A stretch of 28,302 nucleotides of DNA. It comes from Chara braunii. Its lineage: Eukaryota; Streptophyta; Charophyceae; Charales; Characeae. Where the stretch lies: assembly GCA_003427395.1 (NCBI GenBank), contig BFEA01000480.1, forward strand, positions 232,689-260,990. The letters run 5' to 3'. The notes beneath the pieces are model-generated. The model was not told where the DNA came from. It searched no databases and saw only the letters and a program-made list of their open reading frames with translations. The translations under genes were made by a program, and so were the position numbers. This document shows positions 17,907-26,879 of the stretch, in pieces (the stretch's first letter is position 1; each line of letters starts with the position of its first letter).

Positions 17907-18860
17907 TTGTCTTTCTGGTGTATGAGTTACCCAACTTTCCGATCAATGGTAGTAAAGAAGAAGTTGGATCAGGAGATGATAATGGTGCTTGTCAAGCGAG
18001 TAGGTGAGTGTTCCTCATCCTATCCACCTTCTACCGAAAAACTTTTCGACGAATATAAGGACTTGCAAACTGAGCCGACGGGAATCACTGAGCGTACAAT
18101 TAAGCACACAGTTGAGATCATTCCCGGAAGCAAGATTCCCAAGGGTCCCATTTACCGAATGTCTCTCAGGGAACTTGAGGAACTTCGGAAGCAGTTGCAA
18201 GAACTTACTGACAAAGGATCGATTCACCCTAGCTCATCTCCTTATGGTGCGCCCGTCTTATTCGTGCCCAAAAAGAAAGGTGAACTTCGTCTATGTATTG
18301 ACTATCAAGGGATGAACTCCGTCACTATCAAAAACGCAGAACCTCTTCCGCGCATTGACGATCTATTGGATCAGTTGCAGGGGTGCAGGTACTTTAGCAA
18401 GATTGATCTCAAGTCAGGGTACCACCAAATCGAAGTGGCTCCTGAGGATCAACACAAGAGGACATTTCGAACCAGATATGGTCACTACGAGTTCGTGGTT
18501 ATGCCTTTCGGTTTGACCAACGTACCTGCGATCTTCCAAAGGTCCATGAATGAGTTATTTCGACAACGGCTCGATCAATTCGTAGTAGTATATCTCAACG
18601 ATATTCTAGTGTACATAAGACACTGAAGATCACGAGAAACACCTACAAATGGTCCTACAGAAGTTGTGTGAGGGCAACTTCAAACTGAATCTGAAGAAGT
18701 CTGAGTTTGCTAAGCCTGAAGTTTTGTCCTTAGGGCAAATAGTGAACGAGAAATGACTAAGATCTGAAGAAGAAAAGATTACAGCAATCAGAGATTGACC
18801 ACAACCTAAGACTATAACCGAATTAAGATATTTCATATGACTTGCTAGTTACTATAGGAA
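17907..18860 (+). pseudogene. Reverse transcriptase domain, active-site mutated
   Basis: The frame 17907-18626 is open and carries the standard RT blocks in order: [17 protein letters not shown], then [49 protein letters not shown], then [13 protein letters not shown] (first catalytic Asp present), and [16 protein letters not shown]. The YxDD box at 18591-18602 reads YLND, so one of the two metal-binding aspartates is lost (Asp to Asn). A one-base shift at about 18615 breaks the frame. The thumb continues in the next frame (EDHEKHLQMVLQKL and NLKKSEFAK). The family normally copies element RNA into cDNA in cytoplasmic particles, primed by tRNA. Confidence 0.92.
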
Positions 18861-20967
18861 GTTTGTCAGAAACTTCTCCGTGATAGTTGCTCCTATGACA
18901 AGATTATTGGAAAAGAAAAAACCTTGGTTGTGGGACAAAGATTGTGAGTCATCATTTAGAAAGTTAAAACATGCCCTGACTCACTACCCTGTCTTAAAGA
19001 TTGTTGACCTTTTTTTTCCTCTCATCGTTACGACTGACGCAAGTCAGTACGGGATTGGGGTTGTGCTACAGCAGGACGACGGTAAATGATATAGACCTAT
19101 TGAGTTTATGTTCAGAAGACTTCCGTCAGAGAAAGTGACCAACTCCACCTATGAAAGGGAATTGTATGCCTTAGTTGCTACACTAGATACATGAAAGCAT
19201 TACTTGTAAGGGAGACATTTCATTGTCTACTCTGACCACTCTACGTTTAAGTGGATTAAGACTCGGCCTAAACTCTTCGACAAGTTGGTAAGGTGGTCCG
19301 CTTTCCTTGATACATTTGACTTTGAGGTGAAGATCATCAAATGAAAGTCTAACGTGGTTCCGGATGCTTTGTCCATGAGTGCAAATTTCTTTGGAACTAT
19401 TGTCTCCTATCTCGATATCTGAAATGAACTCAAAGAACAGATCTGTCAGGGTTATAGGAGTGGTCTTATTTGGAATCCTGTCATTGAAACTCTATGAAAG
19501 AACCCTGAGTTATTTCCAGAATATCGAATGACTGATGGTTTACTTTTTTTATTGGACAAAACCGAAGAACGATTGTGTGTTCCTCGCTTAGAATCAATTA
19601 AGAGTTTAACCATTGGGGAATGCCATGATGCGGAAGGTCACTTTGGTTTTAAGAAGACGTAAGCCGATGTGCGTGAACGTTTTGGGTGGAAAGGAATGAA
19701 GGAAGATGTACTAACGTATGTGCAGTCTTGTCTTGTCTGTCAAAGGAACAAGCCCTCACATGAGAATCTGATGAGACTATCGCGACCACCGTCTATTCCA
19801 AGTGAGTCAGGTGAGTCTATTTCTATTGACTTTATGAACCTCACGAAGAGTCGAAACGACAATAGTCAGGTAATGGTAATCGTCGATAGATTCTTTAAGT
19901 ATGCTATGTCCATTCCTTTGTTTGCTGAAGTTAGAACTGAATTAGTAATTCAAAAGTTTCAAATGCGATGAGTTTCTGAGTATGGATTTCCCAAAACCAT
20001 CGTATCAGATAGAAATGTTCGGTTCACCAGTCTACAATGACAAAAGTTGATGGAAGTCTACAAAACCAGGTTGACCATGTCGTCAGACAGATATCCTGAA
20101 ACGAATGGCCAAACTGAACAAATGAATCATCCATGTCAACAACTTTTGCGAATATATATCCGTCCTGACCAGATTGATTGGGATGATAACTTACCTAAAA
20201 TTGTTAGTGCATATAACAATAGTATACATACTGTCACAGGTAGAACACCCAACGCACTGCATAAAGGATGGAAGCATAGGCGTCTCATTGATGCATTAAC
20301 GAGGGACCAAATTCAGAGGTTACCCCCATGTATGTGTAAATCCGTAGTTCCGTACAAAAAAGACATTAAAAAGGTAAAGGGATACATACAAAAATCCCAA
20401 CTGCAAATGATCGAACAAATTAATAAACATCACCGTCCTTCACAGTTCCAAAAAGGGTATTTTGTATGGATTAAGTCTAAAGGGTTTTCCTTAGAAGAAA
20501 ATGTGTCTCAGAAACTGCTACCTGTCTACTACGGACCCTGAGAAATTCTCAAAGTAATTGAATGAGAAAATGAATCTCAGAAACTGTTACCTGTCTATTA
20601 CGGACCCTGGGAAACTCTCAAAGTAATCGGAGGAGAAGATGGATCTTCCTATCGTATATATGTACCTCTACATCTAAGGACATACCCTGTCTTTCATGCG
20701 TCTAAACTGCTACCCTATGTAGAAAGCGATAACTTTCCAAATATATCATCTTCATTTCCACCGTCTATGAATGGCGGCTATGAAGTTGAAAGGATATTGG
20801 AACATGGCTATTTTTCTATAGGTAGCAGAGGACGACCTCAGAAGCAGTACAAGGTAAAGTTCAAGTCCCAACCTCCATCTGAAGCCAGCTGGTTTAGTAG
20901 GAAAGAACTCCTACCTACTGCTTCTGACATTGTTGCTGCTTATGAACGTGGGTTAACTGAAGATTGA
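18640..20967 (+). pseudogene. RNase H - integrase - chromodomain, one frame with 14 stops
   Basis: A single frame runs unshifted for about 2.3 kb. RNase H: VTTDASQYGIGVVLQ near 19030, the YERELYALVA glutamate and IVYSDHSTFKW are present. Integrase zinc region: H-x4-H (HDAEGH) and C-x2-C (CLVCQ), 19620-19745. DDE core: Asp in SIDFMNL, Asp in TIVSDRNVRF, Glu in ETNGQTEQMN. Chromodomain 20770-20960: YEVERILEHGYFS, QYKVKFKSQPPSEASWF, ELL. Stops at 18754, 18796, 18838, 19087, 19192, 19342, 19420, 19495, 19969, 20038, 20539 and 20563 are TGA; 19207 and 19660 are TAA. An in-frame 69-bp duplication covers 20497-20634. In live elements integrase inserts cDNA and the chromodomain guides it to chromatin. 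Confidence 0.9.
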
Positions 20968-20990
20968 TATATTTATGCGATGAAACTCGA

Positions 20991-21008
20991 AATTTGGGGC
21001 GGCAGGAC
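20991..21008 (+). promoter_or_regulatory. Polypurine tract candidate
   Basis: AATTTGGGGCGGCAGGAC, purine-rich but not pure, lies directly before the TG that starts the 3' LTR. This is the place where plus-strand priming occurs in LTR elements. The call rests mainly on position. Confidence 0.45.
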
Positions 21009-22066
21009 TGTAATTAGCCATGTAGTAAGCCTCGTGGAATCGACAGGCCCAGGCCAAAATAGAGAAAAGACTCCAGCCAAGACTAAGGGCCTGGACGAGA
21101 AACAGTTGACAAAAGTCAATTGTCGGAAACCCAACAGTCAAAGCCCAAAGGTACCTAGCCAAGGCCACTGGTTAAGCACACATACTTGTTTGTACGCAGG
21201 TACCCAGACAACATCAGGTCCAAGGGAGAAGTCTGCAACTGAACAATCCGAACCCTCAGCTGTGACAAATTTGGACGACTGCGGGGAAAGCACCCGAGGC
21301 CAGACAACCTCGACATTTGTTACTTAAGGCTGGCCTCGAGTGAGTCAAGCATTCAGTCTTGCTATGCTGCTTTGACACTGACTCGATTTTGACTATACGC
21401 TGGCTTCATGCTCATGCGATGCTGGCTACACGCTGGCTGTGCACAAGCGTTGTGGACGACAACACAAGGAGGCAACATGCTAGCGCTTCTGCATTATGCG
21501 CCACCCTTGCTCACATTGCATACTGACGTGGCGCTACCTATGGTCTACATTGCATGCTGATGTGGTGCTACGTATGGTTTACATTGCATGTTGATGTGGA
21601 GCTACCTACAGTCTTCATTGCATGCTGATGCGGCGCTACCCATGGTCTACATTGCATGATGATGTGGCGATACCTCTGACATTGCATGCTAACGTGGCGA
21701 TGCCTCTAGTCTTCATTAGTGATGTGGCATATGCCACCTATCACGATTGCTGACGTGGCACTGTCCATGCTGTCTACATGAGATAATTGGGTGCGTGAAG
21801 GAGGAAGATCGGGATCCGTGGATGAAGGAGGTTGGGTACTCACCTGAGGTTGACGTCGTCACTGGAATCTGCTATGTCTTCACGGTCTTCACGAGATTAA
21901 GTGCCACATGGCACTACAGTGTGTAATCAGGAATATATTTATTATCATCATTGACGTGGAGAGGGAAGAAGCCTGAAGAAGGAGAGGGATCTGAAGGGAT
22001 TATTACTGTGTGATCTTTCATATTCTCATTTGTCTGTTCCCCCTCCACTCTCTTCTTATGATGATA
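21009..22066 (+). repeat. 3' LTR, truncated at its 3' end
   Basis: It starts TGTAATTAGCCATGTAGTAA and aligns with the 5' LTR to position 22066 (= 13329). The last roughly 110 bp of the 5' LTR are absent, replaced abruptly by the 64-bp tandem array. It contains the facing TTGAC hairpin with one mutation (21102-21121), the 34-bp array (21512-21717) and the TATA box (21934-21943). Confidence 0.85.
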
Positions 22067-22356
22067 GTCCCAGTACCTTTCCCATGGTAGCCTGAGACCT
22101 CATGCCCACTGCCTATTGTTGCGAAGTGTAGTCCCGGTACCTTTCCCATGGTGGTCTGGGACCGCATGCCCACTGCCTGTTGCTGCGAAGTGTAGTCCCA
22201 GTACCTTTCGCATGGTAGCCTGGGACAGCATGCCCACTGCCTGTTGCTGCNCTGTTGCTGCGAAGTGTAGTCCCAGTACCTTTCGCATGGTAGCCTGGGA
22301 CAGCATGCCCACTGCCTGTTGCTGCGAAGTGTAGTCCCAGTACCTTCCCATGGTCT
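22066..22356. repeat. 64-bp tandem array containing an assembly N
   Basis: AGTCCCAGTACC-type starts occur at 22066, 22130, 22194, 22269 and 22333. Spacings are 64, 64, 75 and 64. The longer interval holds N at 22251 followed by a second CTGTTGCTGC; removing those 11 positions restores 64. Each unit contains GTCCCAG and CTGGGAC as an inverted pair. The fifth unit is cut short. Confidence 0.9.
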
Positions 22357-23093
22357 GCTAGTGTTGTAGCCTTTCGGGCCTGCCTTTTGGACTTTTGGTA
22401 TGACTCAAGACTTGACCTCTGGGACTGACACCAACTGGGCCTGCGACCGTTGACTAGCTGCTGAATGAATGTGACTCCTTCTGAAGTGGGCTATCGGGCC
22501 TGCCTTTTGGACTTCTGGTCTTACTCAAGACTTGGCCTCTGGGACTGAGACTAAGTCTTCAGTCAGACCAGAAGTCCAAAAGACAGGCCCGAAAGGCCAC
22601 AACAACAGGGGGCACGTCTGTGCAGCTGAACAGCTATGACCCCTGCTGTTGTGGCCTTTCGGGCCTGCCTTTTGAACTTCTGAACTGACTCAAGACTTGA
22701 GCTCTCGGACTGAGACTAAGTCTTGCGTCAGACCAAGTCCAAAAGGCAGGCCCGAAAGGCCACAACAGCAGGGGTCACGTTTGTTCAGTAGATAGTCTAA
22801 GGCCGCAGGCGAGTCAGACCAGAAGTCCAAAAGCAAAGGTCGTAGGCGAGTTAGACCGGAAGTCCAAAAGGCTGGCCTGAAAGGCCACAGTAGCAGGGGT
22901 CACGTCTGTTCAGCTGAACAGACGTGACCCCTGCTGCTGTGGCCTTTCGGGCCTGCCTTTTGGACTTCTGGTCTGACTCAAGACTTGACCTCTGCGACTG
23001 AGACAAAGTCTTGAGTCAGACAACAAGTCCAAAAGGCAGACCCCAAAGGCCACAGCAGCAGGGGTCACGTCTGTTCAGCAGACTTAAGTTTAT
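22357..23093. repeat. Alternating inverted GC-rich modules, left block
   Basis: A module reading GTGACCCCTGCTGTTGTGGC, CTTTCGGGCCTGCC, TTTTGGACTTCTGGTCTGAC and TCAAGACTTGACCTC recurs in both orientations: forward near 22368, 22485, 22630 and 22922; reverse near 22556, 22720, 22850 and 22995. Neighbouring forward and reverse modules form large palindromes. The best is perfect for 44 bp at 22892-22935 (centre CAGCTG), with imperfect arms extending to about 22844-22982. There is no coding capacity. Confidence 0.85.
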
Positions 23094-23291
23094 GGCCATA
23101 AACTCAAGTGAAAATACATAAATTAAACAATCTCTTCTTTTTCAATTTGAACAAAAATAAATCTACATTGTTGTCTATTTTAGATTTATTTTCTGTTTAT
23201 ATGTACATATATATTCTTCCTTGAGTCAATAGAGAGGTCAAAGTAATCTCCTTTTACAAAAAAAATGACTTGAAATAACAATTTTTCTCAT

Positions 23292-23363
23292 TACGCTCAA
23301 TAGGATTCGAACCTATGCTAGAGATTTAGAAGATTTATGTCCTATCCTTTAGACGATGGGCGT
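23292..23363 (-). tRNA. trnR-UCU: Plastid-type tRNA-Arg(UCU), probably non-functional
   Basis: On the minus strand this 72-nt sequence folds as a tRNA. The acceptor ACGCCCA/TGAGCGT has one C-A mismatch. The D arm has the plastid trnR-like sequence CGTCTAAAGGATAGGAC. The anticodon loop is CTTCTAA (anticodon TCT), and the T arm ATAGG-TTCGAAT-CCTAT is perfect. The anticodon stem TAAAT/ATCTC has two mismatches where plastid trnR normally has GAGGT/ACCTT-like pairs. The changes are mostly G to A or C to T, fitting decay after transfer to the nucleus. No CCA is encoded, as usual for plastids. Confidence 0.8.
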
Positions 23364-23433
23364 TATAAACGATATAATACGGTAGACGGTATATGAATAT
23401 ATATGTCCTAATAAATAGATGATATGTACTAAC

Positions 23434-23544
23434 CTAACAATACCATCTTACAGTTTGATTTTCACTACTAGGAAGTAGTGGAAAAACAAATCCTACAAAA
23501 ATGAGAAATAATATAATAATACTTAACCAAGGCAATTGATTCAT
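23434..23544 (-). pseudogene. ndhD: ndhD-like N-terminal fragment (plastid NADH dehydrogenase subunit 4)
   Basis: From ATG at 23544, reading the minus strand, an open frame of 36 codons begins MNQLPWLSIII. It has a hydrophobic stretch typical of a first membrane span, then FPLLPSSENQTVRWYC before a TAG at 23434-23436. This resembles the start of plastid NdhD proteins (MNxFPWLTII..., then a Pro-rich turn and a V-I/V-R-W-Y motif). NdhD is a membrane subunit of the thylakoid NDH complex in cyclic electron flow. Only the first 7 percent or so of the usual 500-residue protein is present. The frame is lost at the point where LG would follow RWYC, and the sequence then runs towards trnR. Called from remembered family features, not an alignment. 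Confidence 0.6.
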
Positions 23545-23631
23545 AATAAAAACTATATCTATTTAAAATAAAGAATATTCAAGAAAAGAATATTCTGAAA
23601 AATCTATGATTCATTCAAATTTTTGACAAAT

Positions 23632-23740
23632 ATATAATTCCAATTATATCATATTTATCTAATTTCAATTATATCATATTTATGTAATTCTAATTATATC
23701 ATATTTTATGTAATTCTAATTATATCTATAACATATTTAT
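23632..23740. repeat. 25-bp AT-rich tandem repeat
   Basis: About four units built on AATTATATCATATTTATG and TAATTC start near 23642, 23667, 23692 and 23718 (spacings 25, 25, 26), inside the plastid-like island. Confidence 0.8.
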
Positions 23741-23798
23741 ATTGATTTGATTTATCTATTTCTATTTATTGCAATTTATAAAGTATAAATTTGTAAAT

Positions 23799-23931
23799 GT
23801 CGCAGGCGAGTCAGACCAGAAGCCCAAAAGGCAGGCCCGAAAGGCCACAACAGCAGGTGAATAGACGTGACCCCTACTGTTGTGGCCTTTCGGGCCTGCC
23901 TTTTGGACTTCTGGTCTGACTCGCCTGCGAC
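23799..23931. repeat. Long hairpin, 59-bp arms with two mismatches
   Basis: The left arm 23799-23857 begins GTCGCAGGCGAGTCAGACC. The right arm ends GCCTGCGAC at 23931. The arms pair with only two mismatches around a loop of about 14 bases. It consists of the same GC-rich module as the flanking blocks, in inverted orientation, and begins exactly where the AT-rich island ends. Confidence 0.9.
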
Positions 23932-24350
23932 GTTACCTCTGGGACTGAGACTAACTGGGCCTGCGACCTTCGACTCTGCTGAACAGACATGACCCCTGCT
24001 GCAGTGGCCTTTCGGGCCTGCCTTTTGTGATCGAGACTCAAGACTTGACCTCAGAGGTCAAGTCTTGAGTCAGACCTGAAGTCCAAGACCTGACCTTTGT
24101 GGCCTTTCGGGCCTACCTTTTGGGACTGACTCAAGACTTAGTCTCAGTCCCCGACGTCAAGTCTTGAGTCTCAGTCTCAACAGGCAGGCCCGAAAGGCAA
24201 CAGCAGCAGGGGTCACATTTGTTCAACTGAACAAACTTGACCCCTACTATTGTGGCCTTTCAGACCTGCTTTTTGGACTTTTGGACTGACTCAAGACTTG
24301 ACCTTTGAGCCTGCGACCTTTGACTCAGAGTCTCTGCTGAACAGACATGA
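23932..24350. repeat. Alternating inverted GC-rich modules, right block
   Basis: More copies of the module appear in alternating orientation: CTTTCGGGCCTGCC near 24010, CTTTCGGGCCTACC near 24103, reverse near 24180-24200, forward near 24240. A linker GCCTGCGACCTTYGACT plus CTGCTGAACAGACATGAC occurs at 23956-24000 and 24308-24350, with a relative at 22440-22475. AGTCTTGAGTC/GACTCAAGACT strings form further small palindromes. Divergence is greater than in the left block. Confidence 0.75.
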
Positions 24351-25111
24351 CTGAGAGGTGGCAATTAGGATTTGTTTGCATGCATGTAGCTTACCTACCC
24401 ATGCCCTCTTTGAAAACTAACCAACCATACCCACTGTATAGACAGCCTACCGGACCTTTACCCATCCTTACCTGCTCAAAAAAAAAACAGTCTACCCGTA
24501 CCTGCCCTACCTAGACCCCTTCAGGCTGTAACTGCCCATAACTGTCCATGAACTTTCTGTTTCAAAACCACCCATGACCACCTACACCCAAACCTTTTGT
24601 TAACCACATGTACCGTACCCAACCAATTTTTTTTTTTCACCCCTACCCACCGTGCCCACCCACAATTGAATGGCTCACCTGTATTGTATCTCTAACAGGT
24701 TTTTTGGGGCGTCGACAAGGTGCGAGGTCGGGGTCGGGGCACAGACCGGTAGGCCAAACGGTCGCCGCAGAGGTTGGAGGGTGGGCGAGCAATAATAGGT
24801 GGCATAGGTCGTTCTTGGTGGTGGCATAGGTTGTTCTCGGTGGTGGCAGAGGTCGTTCTTGGTGGTGACACTTAACAGTGTTGCCCGTCACTTAGTAGTC
24901 ACACTACCCGCCTTATACTTACCAGTCCACTTTATACTTGTGAGTGTTGCTCGACACTTGGTAGTCACTCCAATTTGTCTTCGACACTAATGAAATGTGA
25001 GCATGTTACTGCAGTCTTTCCCCGAACACAACGCATAGTATTTAGAGTTGTATTTAGCCTGAAAGACACCTCAAATATAACTACAATGACCGTACGCTGT
25101 ATTCGGGGGAA
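24351..25111. other. Unassigned region with short tandem repeats
   Basis: The stretch 24390-24660 is rich in TACCC/CCCA strings. At 24799-24866 about three 22-bp units (GGTGGCATAGGTCGTTCTTG) are repeated with small changes. At 24870-24970 AGTGTTGC-CGTCACTTAGTAG and a variant recur about 72 bp apart. I see no gene; the open frame at 24608-24829 is short and spans a T-tract. Confidence 0.45.
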
Positions 25112-25720
25112 CATTATAGGGCTCTAACATCTAATACAAAGAATATTAAATCGAGAAACGACAAATGGTGAAAAGAAAACACATCATATGAAAGTAGAAT
25201 ATTATTAGTGTGATGTGCACCTCGTTTGATTTTCGGCTTTTAGGAATTTCTATATTTTTCTCCTGCTCATCGTTTGATTAATTTATCGACACGAAAACCT
25301 CCCACATGGATAACAGTGTTATAGGGCTATAACTATTTAAAAAAGGGAGGATAAAATTAATTTCAATAATTTACGAATTTATCTTTCAACTGTATGATTT
25401 GAAGAGAATAAATCATCAGTATAGGGCTATAACCTTTAAGACAGGAAATATTAACTTTTGAAGCGATGAATGACAAAAAAAAACACTTCGTACGAAAGTT
25501 TCATGTTAGTAGTGTGATGTGCACAAAGTCTGACTTTCGACTCTCAAACACAACTACATTTCTTAGCAATCCCATGCGAGCAATGGAGGAACTGTAAAAA
25601 TGTTTCAACGCTGGATTTCGACGTTATAGGGCTATATCTCAGTTTCACAAACTTTCTAAAAAAAATATTTAAATGAATACCAGTACACTTTGAAGGCTTT
25701 TATCCATGTTTTTCTATCTC
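25112..25720. repeat. Diverged duplication of about 305 bp with TATAGGGCTATA boxes
   Basis: TATAGGGCTATA (or one-base variants) occurs at 25115, 25320, 25420 and 25625. TGATGTGCAC occurs at 25211 and 25515. All map onto two successive units of about 305 bp (box, +96 TGATGTGCAC, +205 box). The sequence between them is diverged and AT-rich, with no coding frame. Confidence 0.65.
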
Positions 25721-26879
25721 TTGGTGTTCTAATGATTCTTCAGGGGATAAATTCTACGTCTTTTCGTAAACCTTAGATTTGTTAAAAACTAAACTCGGTA
25801 AAAAAACTTGATTTCAGCGTGATCGAATTTGGTTGTAAAACGGGACAGAAAAGATGACAAAAATTTGTGCCTTTCCGGTTTGCTCTGGTTTAGGTGTAAC
25901 GGATGAATGTTATTTTTTGCTATTTCGTTACAAAAATACGAGCCTCTGATCACACTTTTGCTAATCGTGTTTTATTTTTTGTATTTCTGCTACCTTCTCG
26001 TTCACGCCGAATGAGAGTGTACCGACCGCCCTCAAAAAAAGACTTTCCTGAATTATCCTAATATTTCATGCAAACCAGAGATTTTGTTTTCTCTGGTTTT
26101 CACGAATCCTATGTTGTCGTGATGCTTAAGATGCCAGGGTGACGTCCCTCTCTTCTGAACCACCTTTTTTCGTACCAACAACGGGGTATCTTCTTCGGGC
26201 TCCACTATTTTCCCTTCCTCATTATGTTAGCCATGTTGCCCTCCAGTTTGGGGGGGGTTGGGGATTACAGGGTGGGAGCTTTCCGTTTCCAGGCCGTCTG
26301 TCAAGCTGTCGGATCCCACATGAGCGCGTCGTGTAGTGTCACCCCCCTATTGGTGTGGTGTTTTCTTCCCAGTATTGTCCTCATTTCCTGTGTCCTTGGG
26401 GACCCGCAGGGGGCGTATGGAGAGTGATCTGTGTTCTTGTTTCTTAGGCAAGTCTGCACTTTTTTGGGGCTGCCTTACTCTGAATTGCAGTTTTTCTCCT
26501 CCCCTCCCTCTAATATGGGGGAGTCCTCCCTGTCTGTCCCTTCTGGGTGCCTGTCTGCTCGCACATATGGTGACATTGGAGGGGCAATGATGGCCCGGTC
26601 AGTGTCATGTATTCGGTTGTCGTTGGGTCCGTTCTGGGTCGAGTTTCCCTGACGATGGTTGTTTTCCTGTTGCCCGGTGGTCCCAGACGATTGTCTTTGT
26701 TTTTTTTAGCACACCCCTATATGGGGACTCCCCCGACCGGCTGCCCGTAGATGATCTGAGGAGAGCCCCTTTCTGCAGTTCTGCGTCTGCCGTTTTGGGG
26801 GGACTGGCCCTTCAGGGGCACATTCGGGGGGGCCTTCCTTCTCCCAATGCCATTGGCCTGTGTACTGACCTTCCGTTGT
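25721..26879. other. Unassigned, possible continuation of the minus-strand retroelement
   Basis: 25721-26130 is AT-rich with no gene. From 26140 to 26880 the plus strand is pyrimidine-rich and its open frames have no motif. On the minus strand the translation is Arg/Lys/Thr/Pro-rich and interrupted. It may be the C-terminal part of the ORF1-like protein described at 26880-28133. I cannot prove this. Confidence 0.35.

Larger units (their letters stand above)
12246..22066 (+). mobile_element. Ty3/gypsy chromovirus, decayed, with nested insertion
   Basis: The order is LTR, PBS, leader, gag, protease, reverse transcriptase, RNase H, integrase, chromodomain, purine-rich tract, LTR. The integrase after RNase H defines Ty3/gypsy, and the chromodomain at the end of integrase defines a chromovirus, a lineage that targets chromatin. 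A poly(A) retroposon (15147-15294) sits in the leader, so it inserted later. The copy is dead: multiple frameshifts in gag and protease, a mutated protease and RT active site, and 14 stops in the RNase H-integrase frame. The 3' LTR ends early at 22066 against a tandem array. Confidence 0.9.
23094..23798. other. AT-rich island of probable plastid origin
   Basis: This segment of about 700 bp is very AT-rich, in sharp contrast to the GC-rich modules on both sides. It contains a plastid-type trnR-UCU and an ndhD-like N-terminus on the minus strand, and a 25-bp AT tandem repeat at 23632-23740. It is best read as plastid DNA transferred to the nucleus, or alternatively as part of an organelle-derived block that includes the palindromes. 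The rest (23094-23285) is AT-rich with no gene that I can name. Confidence 0.65.

Noticed and set aside
18640-20967. TGA reassigned to Trp (alternative code)
   Set aside because: TGA also stands at expected Gly positions, two TAA stops occur, and the internal duplication has both TGG and GGA opposite TGA; decay fits better.
22066-22356. Regularly spaced 64-bp units as a CRISPR-like array
   Set aside because: The whole unit is repeated with no unique spacers, and the surroundings are eukaryotic; it is a tandem repeat.
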